Assembly (NCBI RefSeq): GCF_037126465.1
Contig: NC_088201.1
Coordinates: forward strand, 22,924,550 to 22,988,549
Source: Ornithodoros turicata
Taxonomy: Eukaryota; Arthropoda; Arachnida; Ixodida; Argasidae
Direction of reading: 5' to 3'
Length of the DNA: 64,000 bases
Under the pieces are notes generated by a model. It saw only the letters and a list, made by a program, of their open reading frames with translations, did not search any database and was not told the origin of the DNA. The translations under genes were made by a program, and so were the position numbers. This document shows, in pieces, positions 11,735 through 22,685 of the stretch. Each line of letters opens with the position of its first letter. The first letter of the stretch is position 1.

Positions 11735-12949
11735 ACTCCCTAGTAACTTGTGTGCAGAAACGGTTTCCTAAAGGAACTTTAGACGAGATGACTCTCCCGA
11801 TCCAAGGTGTATCAACTATAGAGCGATCGACGCAACCGTTCGCAAAAGTCTGTGGGCCTTGGAACAGATTATTGAGTACATAGTGCAAATACAGTCACCA
11901 GAGCGCCCAAGCGGGTGCTCACGTAGTCCACCCTACTATAAGACCAGTGTATGGAATTAGTATTGAGCTGGTTATCTTACAATGTCCATAACGCGCCTGA
12001 GCTCGGGATACCTATTGCGAAGGGCAGCTATTGCTTTCTGGTTGTTGTTAAAGCGATTCGCAGAGGGTAATACTTGACTTGAAAACGCGGAAAACGGCCC
12101 TCCGTTCGTCGTACCAAAGTAGCTGTCGGGTAATGCGCGTGTGAGATAGGAGCTAAAACTCTCTGCGTACGTCAGGAAGAGCTAGATGTGGTCATTTTCA
12201 TAACATATACCTGCCGACCAAATATTGAGCAAGCAAATATTCAATGTGGACGCGCGTATTTTTCGTCTGTTTACAAAAACGCTTCGTTTGCCCCAATGGA
12301 CCTCTTTCCTAATTGCTGTTGTGCGTACACACGGCGTCTACGTCTTTGAAGGCGCAGAGGAACGTTCTGTGCCCACTCAACAGATGGCGCAGCTGATTCA
12401 CGCGGTGGCGCGATACACATATCTCCGAATACGATGCAGAAGCTGACGAGAAAGAGAAACGTCGAGAGTAGCCACTGCAGCCCCATGGCCAGATTTGTGA
12501 TCGAGGAAGGGGTTTGTTTTAGGCGCGCGCAAAGAGCAGTTCGCTGAAGAGCCACGAAGCTGTGAAACGATTAGGACAGAGGTCCATTGTTCCTTAAGTT
12601 TTCGTTGTCAGGTGCGAGGTACGTTGTCAGGAAATGCACCCTAGCTTTTATTATTGGCGTGACTCGAACAGTTCGCTCCAAATTCTGTCAACTATCGTAT
12701 CAAATACACCAGAAACAGAAATGTTGTGACCATAAAACTTCAGGAAACAGACAGAGACTCACAGATATACGTACGAGCATGCAGTAGCCACACAGTAAAC
12801 ACGATGTTGATGATACCATATCACTGCAGTGATAAGAAGCGATTACTAGCTGACACTGTCTGCAGAAAATCGTGGATACGGTTCTCGGCTGCGTATTACT
12901 TCCGCCACCTACCCGTCCAGAACCACTGATCGCTTAGACCAAGTGCTCA

Positions 12950-13351
12950 ACTGGACCACAAAGTCCTTGGTCGAAATGGGCAGTCGGTCTGATTGAGTAG
13001 CGAGTTGTAATCTGCGTCCTCCTCCAGAAGCGTTCATTTCGACCAGCTATGGCAGCTAATCGCTTCGATAACTATACATATATGATCTGTATCGTTGTAG
13101 ACAGGAGGTGATGATGATGATGATTCGGGTTTTAGTGACGCATCAGCTACTAAGGCCATAATGCGCCAAATACCACTGAAGGCTAGCTAGTTAAAAGTGC
13201 ATGTTCAGGACTAAAACGTAGACAGGAGGTGTTTGAGCGTGTCAAAGCGAGTGGTCAAAGTAAGCAGTTGGTCGAGATGAACGCTTCGCGAAGGAGTATG
13301 TGGATTATGCAGCCCGTTCCTCGTTTCGACCAAGGAATTTCAAGTCCAATG
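12950..13351. mobile_element. About 400-bp TIR element carrying a SINE-like insertion
   Basis: The left end CTGGACCACAAAGTCC then TTGGTCGAAAT is mirrored on the right by TTTCGACCAAGG, AATTTCAAGTCC. A second inner pair (GCGTTCATTTCGACCA / TGGTCGAGATGAACGC) extends the inverted repeat. No coding frame is present, so it is a MITE. It was later hit by the 107-bp insertion at 13,111-13,217. Confidence 0.55.
13111..13217 (-). mobile_element. 107-bp SINE or LINE tail with (ATC)n end
   Basis: It is flanked by perfect 14-bp direct repeats GTAGACAGGAGGTG (13,097-13,110 and 13,218-13,231). Read on the minus strand it ends CACTAAAACCCGAATCATC and so on, an ATC-repeat tail. A relative with the same GGCCATA…GCGCC core sits at 31,704-31,795. 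A long duplication plus a simple-repeat tail is the signature of target-primed reverse transcription. Confidence 0.7.
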
Positions 13352-15183
13352 GGGTACCTGGTTTGAATGAGAGAGGGTCTGAATGAGCACATGGTCGAAA
13401 TAACACCGCACTGGGTTTTCACTTCCATGATAATATATTACGTCATAACAATGCGTACAACGCTTAGTCTAGTCACCAGTGCATACCAAAGTGCGCGCAA
13501 CACGCATCATTCCTCAAAGAAACGAGCGTGGTGGGTTTCAAGTAAACGAATTGTATGTTTACATATCGGGATAGGCCAATTTGGCGGTACCAGTTTTTGT
13601 CCTCATTCTGACCACACACTGACCACATGTGACTAATTTCACCACGTTTCACTTGTCAGTGGGAACGCTCATGGTAGCGCTGCACATATGCAGTATGTGT
13701 TCATCTACAGGCACGCGCCATGACGTGACGGCCCACGTGTGAACCAACGCAAATATTTTATAAACTACTACTACTACACTACTGCAAAATGGTGGCAGGA
13801 TGCAATTAATTTTTGTTAAGTCACTCGTTCTTGTGTGAATACTTCTTGTCTGAGTAACATTGCAAGACGTTGGTCAAAGTCCTGTACAGATAAAAGTTAC
13901 GTTTGCCATGCGAAGAACACATGTCAGTGAATTTTGTACATAGCTTTCAATGTGTGATAACCAAGAAGCATGCACGATTGTTGAGAGCAGTGTTCCTATA
14001 GTTTGAAGGAATGTGTAAAGGTGTTTCCTTGCCAACCAGATGCCTCCTCTTTGTCCAAGTTTACGTAAATTACAACATTTGTCTTTTCCGTGCATTTTGG
14101 TTGATGCTGCGTCATACGAACTCTTCTTTTGTCCCCCCGCTTTTCTGACGTTCCCACGTTCAAATCTCTACCATACGGATGCGCTAGTATAAATAGTTCG
14201 ACTGGGGAACGCTTGTTCACACATGTAACTTAATTTCATGAAATAAAAATATTTAATGGTGACCTCCATGAATTGTTTTCCTCTTGTCGGCCTTGCACTT
14301 TTTTCTCTCTCTCAACAGTTTAATTATTCTCCGCTTCATAGTGAAGGAGTCAACTTATCTCTGCTAACCATCCCTAAGTTGTGAGCATCTGCTGTTCTCT
14401 TTCATTTTTTAGCTGACAAAAAATCTTATTTGACCGTGTTAAGGCCAGTCGCACAAGCACCTGCAGCAAATATACACGCACAGTTCGCGTGTTAACAACC
14501 TCATCTAGTCTAAGGAAGGCTTCATCGCTAAGCGACGTGACGTAGAAAGTCCGCCACTCAGCCACGCTTCCGCCATACCGCCATAAGAAATCCAAATGCC
14601 TGCAATCTTATACATGTGGCTATTCTCACATTCACGATCGCAAAAAAGCATGTGTATCGTACTGATTTCTACAAAATTCAGCTTATTGCACCGTTCAGGC
14701 CGGAGTTCGGATGGATATGAGCTGAACTGGATATCCCATGCTGAGTGACCTGGATTAACCTGAGAGTGGCTTCTCTTTGTTAGCACCTGCTGCATTAGGC
14801 TACCAACGTCCTTCCGTTGTAGCTTCTGCCCAGGAGTAATCAGGCCAGTTGTACGTCCGAAGCTTCCAGACACGTTGTTAATTCCATCAACATAAATAAA
14901 AAGAAAATGAGCTCGCGCTTCAGCTATAACTTCATCTTCGTCAGACCAGTGTGCAGAATCTAAGTTATAACACCTTTCGGACTGGGTACCAAAGGAACTA
15001 CTCGTAAGTTTTTATGTCACTGCCAGCAGATTTTCAACGTCTTGGGTGTCCCTTGACTATATCAGAACGTCATCACCAGCGGGCACATAAAAAGGCACCG
15101 GAACAGTGCCTCCACATGGGACATACTTCTTACCATCATACCTCTTTCGCGAGAGGTTGGCCCCCTCTTCTCCAACCGCCACC
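13352..15183. other. No gene recognised
   Basis: A 122-codon frame exists on the minus strand at 14,505-14,873 but shows no domain or splice context. The region precedes the transporter-like exons and may hold unrecognised 5' exons. Confidence 0.4.
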
Positions 15184-15531
15184 ATGTTCGTCTTCATTGT
15201 AGTTCAAGCAGCGTACGTTATCCAATGGCCGTATGACTATGTGGTGTACATGCGGGATCAAATGGACATGCGGGATCAAATGGACCTGCGTCACATAGGT
15301 CTTGTAGTTGCAATGCAGCAAGTCTCTTCGCTCGTGGTGCACATGTTTCCCTGGCCATGGGGTTCTCGAAGTCGTCTGGTTTTTATCTGCCATGTCCTGT
15401 GCTTCTGCAGCTGCCTGCTAAAGATGAACCATATCTTCAGTCCAGCTGCCATAATTCAAGGCATCGCGATTGGGACCACCGCGGCTGTGTTTGATCTGAA
15501 GCACTCTGCAGTGCAGGCGTCTTTTTATCAG
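15184..15531 (+). CDS. MFS-like membrane transporter, exon A (TM segments 1-4)
   Basis: There are 116 codons from an ATG in good context (CCACCATGT). The frame stays open upstream to about 15,106, so an earlier start or an upstream exon is possible. Four hydrophobic segments are visible: FVFIVVQAAYVIQW, IGLVVAMQQVSSLVV, LVFICHVLCFCSCLL and AAIIQGIAIGTTAAVF. Between the second and third lies WPWGSRSR, which occupies the place of the MFS motif A (G-x-x-x-D-R-x-G-R-R) but is degenerate. An 18-bp tandem duplication encodes MRDQMD twice after the first segment. The exon ends TTTTATCAG then GTACAT, a donor in phase 0. Topology and motif position suggest an MFS (possibly organic-ion) transporter; the exact family is not established. 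Confidence 0.5.
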
Positions 15532-15732
15532 GTACATGCTTTAACTTCCCTGTGCAAGCCACGTGTGTGAACTGCCTATTTTGTGCGTAACAGAAGAAAT
15601 CATTGCGTTTAAATCTGCCAGTAATGAACTTGGATACTCCATACGCCGAGCCCAGTAACTCCAATAAATAAATTATATGTATGTGTCGAGAATTCTCGAG
15701 AGTTCTCACGGGCAGGTCTCATTCTTTTCAAG

Positions 15733-16747
15733 CCAACTGTAGCTATGCTGTCCTGGGCGTTAGCCAGCGTCATGGTGGACATCAAGCACATAGGCCCAAA
15801 AACAGTCTACATCATGGCTTGCTATTGTTTTCTTTGTGGAGCTACCGGGTCCTCCTCCTTGCTCCGTGACGACGACTTCATCTAGCACCAACCAGCAGTG
15901 ATGGCCAGTAGTTAACTACATGTAGTTAAACTACTAGTTAAACTACCTGATTGTAGTTAAAAAGTAGTTATCAACTACTTGCAGAAATGTAGTGGCAACT
16001 ACTAGTTAAACTACTATTTTAAGTAGTTAACTACAGTAGTTAGGTTACTGAAGGCGCCAACTACTGCTGATTTTGCCGCAAGCTTTACGGCACGATTGTG
16101 CTTCCAACTTTTACCTTGAGCTACTTGTTTGATGAGAACGGAGGTGCAGAGCAATTGTGTCGTGCATGTGTACTAAATCTTCACTTTTAATGCTTGTCTA
16201 GTGAAGCCTCATTTGCTGTGAAATAATTCTGCAACTTAGTCTATCGCGTAGGAACAGAGAGAATCCCGCCGCAAGCTTTGTATTTGACGATCGTAGCAAC
16301 GGCTTGAGCCAAAGTTTATTAGTGCTTGTGATTCATATTTAGGTGTCCAAGAACACTACAAGGGATTGGTGTTGGTGGACAACGTTAAGTAGTTATAGAT
16401 GTAGTTAAACTACATTGCAGTAGTTAAAAAAGTAGTTTTAACTACTCCCCTGAAAAGTAGTTGAACTACTAGTTAAACTACTCAATCACAAAGTAGTTAG
16501 TAGTTATAGTTAAACTACTGTAGAAGTAGTTAGTGGCCATCACTGCCAACCAGTGTGGGGAAGGGTGGAGGCGTTGACGCGGTGCCTTCTTGCCCACCTA
16601 GAGGATTGCAATTTGTTTCTAGTATTCGTTAGCCGGACATGCATAGAAACTGCGTTTGCTGTTGCGCTAGCAGCATATCCTATGCTTGCGCGGCAAGCAT
16701 GTTCAAGCATTACGCCATCTATGGGCATGCTGCTTGTGCTACGGACG
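15733..16747 (+). pseudogene. MFS-like transporter, exon B, split by a hAT insertion and with an in-frame TAG
   Basis: The acceptor is TTCTTTTCAAG. The frame reads PTVAMLSWALASVMVDIKHI, then GPKTVYIMACYCFLCG, like a transmembrane helix, a cytoplasmic D-x-x-x-x-G-(R/P)-K turn and the next helix of an MFS C-terminal half. Codon 51 is TAG (15,883-15,885). The 650-bp element at 15,896-16,545 is inserted 3 codons further on. Removing it with one 8-bp copy restores the same frame: HQPVWGRVEALTRCLLAHLE, then a hydrophobic FLVFVSRTCIETAFAVALAA segment and YPMLARQACSS, which resembles the P-T-x-x-R region. It ends at ACG/GTAAGC, phase 0. The reconstructed exon is 357 bp, exactly 119 codons. The stop plus the insertion make a pseudogene the best reading, unless the stop is an assembly error and the insert is polymorphic. 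Confidence 0.55.
15896..16545. mobile_element. 650-bp non-autonomous hAT element
   Basis: The ends are CAGTGATGGCCAGTAGTTAA and the inverted TTAGTGGCCATCACTG. It is flanked by perfect 8-bp duplications CCAACCAG (15,888-15,895 and 16,546-16,553). Subterminal regions are dense in GTAGTTAACTAC-type palindromic repeats, typical of hAT transposase binding clusters. No coding frame. It lies inside a transporter-like exon. Confidence 0.9.
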
Positions 16748-17161
16748 GTAAGCCAGAGAACTATATGTATCTGCTAGACAATAGTTTTAAGGCAAAAAAG
16801 AAAGAAAGAGGCAACACTTTCATTCGGCGAAAGTGAGTGAGGTGTTTGGTTTCACTGCGACAGACAATACTCTAACGCATTGCAAGAGGTAGTTTCGTAA
16901 AAGCTAGAATGATTAACCTCACCTGTGAGGGCCGAAGTACGTTATTATCCAGAAAGGCGAGCAGTGGTTTCAGGACAATGTTGCGCTTGACCATAGGCAA
17001 AGATACATTTCGTACTTCTAGGTCTACAACGACAGGAACGTGAACGTGGTCGATGCTCCAACTCATCACAGTGACGGTGGCTTTGTGAAACAGAACGAAA
17101 CATCCAGTATTGTTACCTGAACCAGTGCTTACTCATTTCGACCGTGTTACTTATCCAACAG

Positions 17162-17458
17162 GCCTTCCATGTTGGTGTGATCTTATTCACACGAATCCTG
17201 GCCGATTCTCCCAGATATTGGCGATTTATCCAGCTGATAGGTTGCGCTACGGCACTTGTAGGAGTGGTCACCGTCGGCGACGCCAGGAAGGACTGGAAGG
17301 TGTGCTGCGGAAACCTGCTGCTAGCTCTTAGAGCAAGCCAGAGCGGTGCGAGATTACTCAGGTCACCACACGCGATCATCGGAAGTCTGGTAGCATCAGG
17401 AGTGATAGCGCTATCAGTACAAGATGGTGAACATCAATTTCTGGTAGCCGTCACCTGA
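17162..17458 (+). CDS. MFS-like transporter, candidate terminal exon C
   Basis: The acceptor is TTACTTATCCAACAG. The frame after it is in phase 0, as the preceding donor requires. It reads AFHVGVILFTRILADSPRYW then RFIQLIGCATALVGVVTV, two hydrophobic segments that would be the last two helices, followed by a polar tail to TGA at 17,456-17,458. An alternative is that it represents an internal pair of helices and the gene is rearranged, because S-P-R-Y-W-R also resembles the centre of SLC22-type proteins. The phase match with exons A and B favours one gene. Confidence 0.4.
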   Translation, partial: AFHVGVILFTRILADSPRYWRFIQLIGCATALVGVVTVGDARKDWKVCCGNLLLALRASQSGARLLRSPHAIIGSLVASGVIALSVQDGEHQFLVAVT

Positions 17459-17754
17459 ACAGCGAACTTGCTTTATGTTGCAGTGCGTTGCTTGATAATA
17501 CTGATGGCGATGGAGTGTTGTTCTCGGTCGAAACGTCAGAAGCAGTGGGCATGTCACAGATGATGACTCTGCTATAAATTGATAGTGAAGAATGTTTGAT
17601 TTAAGAGGCCATACCAGTCGGGGAGCAACTCCGATTTACGATTTTGCCAATTCTAGATGGCGCCACGCTCGCCGTGCCTTGTCACGCCGTTCGCCTCCGA
17701 CTCCAAAATAATCCCCATTGTGCATGGTTGAGGTCGCGAGTTTAAGGCAGAACG

Positions 17755-17828
17755 CTCTCCTGCGCTGTTTGTCGAGAGGTAAAGTGTCGGACTTTGATAC
17801 AAAAGGTCCGCAGTTCGATTCGAGACAT
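17755..17828 (+). pseudogene. tRNA-like sequence (tRNA pseudogene or SINE head)
   Basis: A D-arm-like GAGAGGTAAAGTGTCGGAC is followed by a B-box-like GGTCCGCAGTTCGATTCGAG. Stems are imperfect and the acceptor stem does not close cleanly, so a functional tRNA is unlikely. It is more likely the head of a tRNA-derived retroposon. Confidence 0.4.
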
Positions 17829-18475
17829 TCACGTCTTTTTGCTTGTCTCCTATTGCTATATGAGTACTTTGTTATTTTTATTTTGTGGTTATATATTTAT
17901 GCTACAGTTGTTGTTTTCACAAGTCTCTGGCGTCCGTACTGACTGATTATGGAATTTTAGGTGCTCTTCGTATTGTTGTACTAGTGCATACTTACTGTAT
18001 GCCGACGTACAAGTGCGATCGGATAGTGCGGATGGTAATATGGGCAATACACACACAAATAGTACCATAAACGAATGTTGCCAACACTGAGCCTGAGCAT
18101 TAGTCGATTGCCAATTATAAAAATCAGGAAATGGCCACGGAAAGGTTACTTCATATGCAATCAAAGCTTGCCCGAGATGCCGGTATCTCGGAGGCTCTCA
18201 ACTGGATGTACCAGCGGCAGTAAATTAGGCTATAAACATCGCCTGTACACAGCGCTTACATTGCTAGTCCGGAAAATCTAGTGCTCGAAACAGTATTCTT
18301 TTTTTTTTCTGCACTCGCTTACACGCAATTTACCTTGATAATACCTCTACTATTCATGCAAAAATGACATTTTGGTATGTATATTTCTGGTAAGTAAGTA
18401 TTATCAAATATCTGAATTCATTTTCAAGGTGTTGGTGCAAAATAGTTTCAAAATTTCCGTCGCAAAATAGACTGC

Positions 18476-18780
18476 TTATTATTACCCGGAAACTTCAGTA
18501 ACATATTTGAAAGACTCCTTTCACCCCTGTTTTCCCTTCTTTTTCTTTTACATTACACCAGTCCAGAAAAATGATGTCAGTCGACAATCCCCAGTGACAG
18601 GGGACTTCCTTTCGTTTTGGCTTTGTGTGCTAGTTTGCCAAACCGTACAAAGGAGGTGAAGGGTGATAAAGGCTTCGGATCGACACACAAGAAAGCAACC
18701 AAGGAAGATACGGAAAGGTCGAGCGGCGAGCCCTGGAAGCGGGACTCCGGGAGTCGCGATATTCCTAACAGAGACTGGTC
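18476..18780 (+). repeat. Diverged direct repeat flanking the foldback, left copy
   Basis: It shares ordered blocks with 33,618-33,880: ATTATTACCCGGAAAC, AGACTCCTT, ATTACACCAG, AATCCCCAG. Substantial divergence lies between the blocks. Orientation is the same on both sides of the 13-kb insertion. Confidence 0.5.
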
Positions 18781-18917
18781 TTTTTTTTTTTTGTGGACGC
18801 CACGAAAAACATTCGACGAAAATTAAAAGGACAGAGTAAAAAAATAATAACAATGGTCACCTGACAACATAAGAGGTTCTTGTTTAAGTGTAGGAAAAAG
18901 TGCGCTTCGACCTCCTT

Positions 18918-18923
18918 ATCATG
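18918..18923. repeat. Putative target-site duplication, left (ATCATG)
   Basis: ATCATG abuts the left end AGTAGTATAATTAG of the foldback. The same hexamer at 32,131-32,136 abuts its mirrored right end. Confidence 0.6.
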
Positions 18924-18949
18924 AGTAGTATAATTAGAAGTCCTATAGC

Positions 18950-19380
18950 CAAGAGTTTTTTCTAATCCAATTCCAATCCAAGTCTAATCCAATTCCAATC
19001 CAATTCTAAGCCAAAATCCACTGCTAAGCCAACACAATCCAGTTCTAAGCCAACACAAGCCAATTCCAAAGCCATCTGATTGGCCGCCATTAGCTCCGCC
19101 CACTTCACGTTGATTGGCTCACGCCAGGCCTACTGATCGTTGATTGGTTAACCGTGGCTTCGCTCCGCCCACTTCACTTTGATTGACCCATGCTAATTGG
19201 CCGCTACCGATTGGCCCTCACTGGCCCGTTCTAAGCCCACTGACACCAGATGGCGCAACTCTTCACCAGCTCTGCCTACTTCATGCTGATTGGTCCATTC
19301 TAAGCCTACCGACTTCTAAGCCGAACCACGCTAAGCCTACTGAACAGTGGTTGGCTAGCCTGTCGCTCCTAAACCACAAT
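18950..19380. repeat. Left subterminal CCAAT/GC-box repeat cluster
   Basis: Short degenerate repeats occur first as AATCCAATTCCAATCC units. They are followed by repeated GATTGGC…CCGCCCACTTCAC…CTAAGCC units. Read on the other strand these are CCAATCA and GTGGGCGGAG modules. The mirrored, expanded cluster lies at about 24,880-25,200 and 31,200-32,090. Confidence 0.7.
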
Positions 19381-19772
19381 GCAGCAGCTTCAGACAAGAC
19401 ACACGACAATTGTTGATTTCAACCTTTATTTGGTACAACAGCCTCCTGGTTCAGCTACATCAGAGAGATCCCGGTCATCTCTTGCGCTCATTGGTCACTC
19501 AGCTCCCTCGATAGACACCAACTGCTATCGGTTCATTTAACTACAAGTGGTTGTGCTCATTAGCCCATCTGACTACAAGCCTCTCATTGGTCACTTATGT
19601 CTAGAGCTTCCTAACAGGCTCCAACTGCACTTCCACTCATCGCTAGACCCAACTGCTACTCCCTCTAATATCTAGATGAAATAATATAAGTTTAACTGTG
19701 GGATATTGGAACTTTTACCATAAGATAGATTTAGCCTGGGGCTGGTAGGCTCCAACTGCTCCATGCCTCCAT

Positions 19773-20437
19773 CCGGCTGCTCACTGGTTCACAATGAAAC
19801 TTTTTCACATGCTCTGCCCTACACATACAAGAGATGGCGCCGCTTGTGATTACCCTCTTTGCAAAGATGGACAGATGCCATTGCATTGGTGACTCATTTC
19901 TATCCAACTGGTTCATACTTCTAGAGAGCCAGCGTTAGAAGGCTGAACAGCTTACATGCCGCCGCCTCCCGCTGTTCACATAGCCACAGATGCTAATGGG
20001 AAATAAAAAAACGTGTTTAGGGTACACATCTCAAAACACGCTCTACACAAGTAAAGTTGGCTTCCCCTGGTTGCATGCGTGCGTTAGGTGAAGCCCACCC
20101 CATCTGGCTGCTCGCTGGTTCACAATGAAACTTTTTCACATGCTCTGCCCTACACATACAAGCGATGGCGCCGCTTGTGATTACGCTCTTTGCAAAGATG
20201 GACAGATGCCATTGCATTGGTGACTCATTTCTATCCAACTGGTTCATACTTCTAGAGAGCCAGCGTTAGAAGGCTGAACAGCTTACATGCCGCCGCCTCC
20301 CGCTGTTCACATAGCCACAGTTGCTAATGGGAAATAAAAAAACGTGTTTAGGGTACACATCTCAAAACACACTCTACACGAGTAAAGTTGGCTTCACCTG
20401 GTTGCACGCGTGCGTTAGGTCAAGCCCACCCCTGAGA
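19773..20437. repeat. 333-bp tandem duplication in the left arm only
   Basis: The block beginning GGCTGCTCACTGGTTCAC at 19,773 recurs at about 20,106 as GGCTGCTCGCTGGTTCAC. It includes a CCTACACATACAAG stretch and a CACATAGCCACAG stretch. The right arm (about 24,130-24,460) holds one copy, so the duplication postdates arm formation. Confidence 0.8.
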
Positions 20438-21877
20438 ACAAGCTTAGGATCGTTTAGGATGTGTGTGTGCTTTGCAGTTCAACCTAAAAATTGTTTCAAT
20501 CAAGCAGAATGGCAAATGATGCAATGGAGCGCGTTCATTCTTCAGAACAAATTTTGTGACAGAACCACAAAGTCAACGTGTATTAAACAAAGTGCAAAAA
20601 AACTCATCGTGATGCTAATCAGGGAAGCCAGCACGTGTTCGAAATAAGCAGGAAGAAGCACATGATCGAGAAAACATCGATAGTTGATGCTGTGCAGAGA
20701 AGCAACAGAGAGAAAAACAACTTGAATGATCAATAAACCCTATAGAGCTTGGGTCCGTTTTTGTTTTAGGCAGCGCGCATTCAACACACGAAATTAAATA
20801 AATCGAGCAGAATGACAATAGCATAGTGGCGCTATGTGGTGAAGCTCAAGACGCACTGACGCTCCAACGCTTATTAAACAATGCTATGCACGCACGTACT
20901 GAAGCTTTAAAAAAGAAGACTCAACCCAAGCTGAGTATGAAGAAACACAATTTCACATTGCTCCCCTCAGAATATTCTGTTCAAACATAGCCAGCGGACG
21001 CGACACAGCTCGTACGCAGAGCACAACTGGAAGCGCCCTTAGAAATTCAGGGCACAACGTCGCACTATGAACTTCATGAATGTCTTCTATGAAGTTCATC
21101 TCGGGGGAAAAAAGCGCTCACCTTCGCAGACGGGCACATAGATTCACGAGCACCATGCAGCAATATCTGAAACATGCGGCGCGTGGACAGCTCACGCGAC
21201 TTTAACCAGCTGGTGTTTAGGCATATTGCAGTTTTAGACTTCAACATAAGATATTAATTAAATCAAGCACAAAACACAGTGATGCTATGTCGTGACTGAC
21301 GCTCCAATGCTTATTAAACAAATTGCTTGGTGCTATGCACGCATGTACTCAACTCAAGCCGAGTATGAAGAAACAATTTCAGATTGCTCTCTCCCCGAAC
21401 ATCCCGTGCAGTCGCACCTCCGCGTTCCTTCTCTATACTGGAAGCACCAATATTAAGACCGTCGCACTATGAACAAGTCCATCACATCAAAAAAAAAAAA
21501 AATATTGGCTTACCTCATCACACCCGTATGACGCACGTAGATTCTTGTCGCGCGACGCGCTACAGCAGGGTAGGGAAACACGGGCGCGTGGACAGCTCAC
21601 ACGATTTAAGCCTGACCGCGCACACCTCACAACATGCTCCGACACACCAAAATGTCGGGCACCTTCCAGGCACCCACATGTCGACCACTTACCGTGCCAG
21701 CCGCACGGAAAACTTGATAGCCGAAACACAGGTACGTAACACACCACTCCGGTTGGGACCAACTCTTTTATATCAATGCTCGCCCGTTTCCGCAAGGTTG
21801 CAAGTCCGAGAAATTGGGTCACCTTGAAGATGTCTTTGAGCCATCTGTTTTATATCAAAAACGCACTTCCACCCGTC

Positions 21878-22685
21878 ATGACCAAACTGAGTACTCTGCG
21901 GCGGACCCTAGCGGGAAAAAAATGTTGCGTCAAGGTGATGTAAATAGGCTTTCTCCGAGAAACTGGGTCACCTCGTAAATCATGTTTTCCGAGGCCGCGC
22001 GTATTAAAACCAAAAGTAAGCAGTGATCACACCACGCTATGGGAAGAAAAAAAATCCCTATAAGCCCACGTCACCACTTGCTCATTGCCGAAACAAGCAC
22101 CAAGAACAAAGGGTTCGCTTATGCAGTTTCAAAGAAGTTCCAAATGTCCTTCGCGCGCGCATCACGGGCCGTTCCTGCGTGATTGTGTAAACAAAATCGC
22201 ACCACCCTCCAAGGGCGCATTTGAGTTCCGTCCGTCGGTCGACTCTGGGTCAAGCGCACAACGAGGAAGATGAGGAAAGTTCTCATTTTCAGTTCATTCG
22301 GTGTGCGTAGAAACTGAGAAGTCGTCTGTTTTCGAGAAGCTGGATAAACCCAGTGATGGGAGCATTGTTCCGGAGAACGAAAAGCTGGACGCAAGGTCGA
22401 CACGAGGAGGCGAACTCCTGATGGAAAGCGATAAACGCGTTTTAAGCGATTCACAGATGAAGAGTTGCAAGAAATGCGTGAATTACTGGATCTGAAACTA
22501 GAGAAGAGACTCATGGATGGATCGCCGAAATCATCTTTACTCACACGAAGTGATGCATCCCACCGAGACCAGCGAAAGACGCGCGTCTCATATGTAATAA
22601 TCAGTAAAATAAAAGTATTTCCTGTTTTTAGAGGGGAAAATTCTGTGTTGTGTGATGGGGAGAAGCTATATAGATAGGTGATAGG
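21878..22685 (+). other. Unique centre of the foldback, possibly captured host exons
   Basis: These 808 bp lack an inverted partner. A GC-rich, CpG-containing stretch (22,150-22,260) precedes 'tctcattttcag', a strong acceptor. After it the plus frame reads SVCVETEKSSVFEKLDKPSD, then …PENEKLDARSTRGGELLMES. One frame shift later comes FTDEELQEMRELLDLKLEKR, an acidic/basic heptad-like helix, then LMDGSPKSSLLTRSD. This is more protein-like than anything in the arms. It could be a captured gene fragment or the remnant of the element's own protein. The function is unknown. Confidence 0.4.

Noticed and set aside
14505..14873. 122-codon minus-strand frame
   Set aside because: No domain, no splice context, and a composition like its surroundings.
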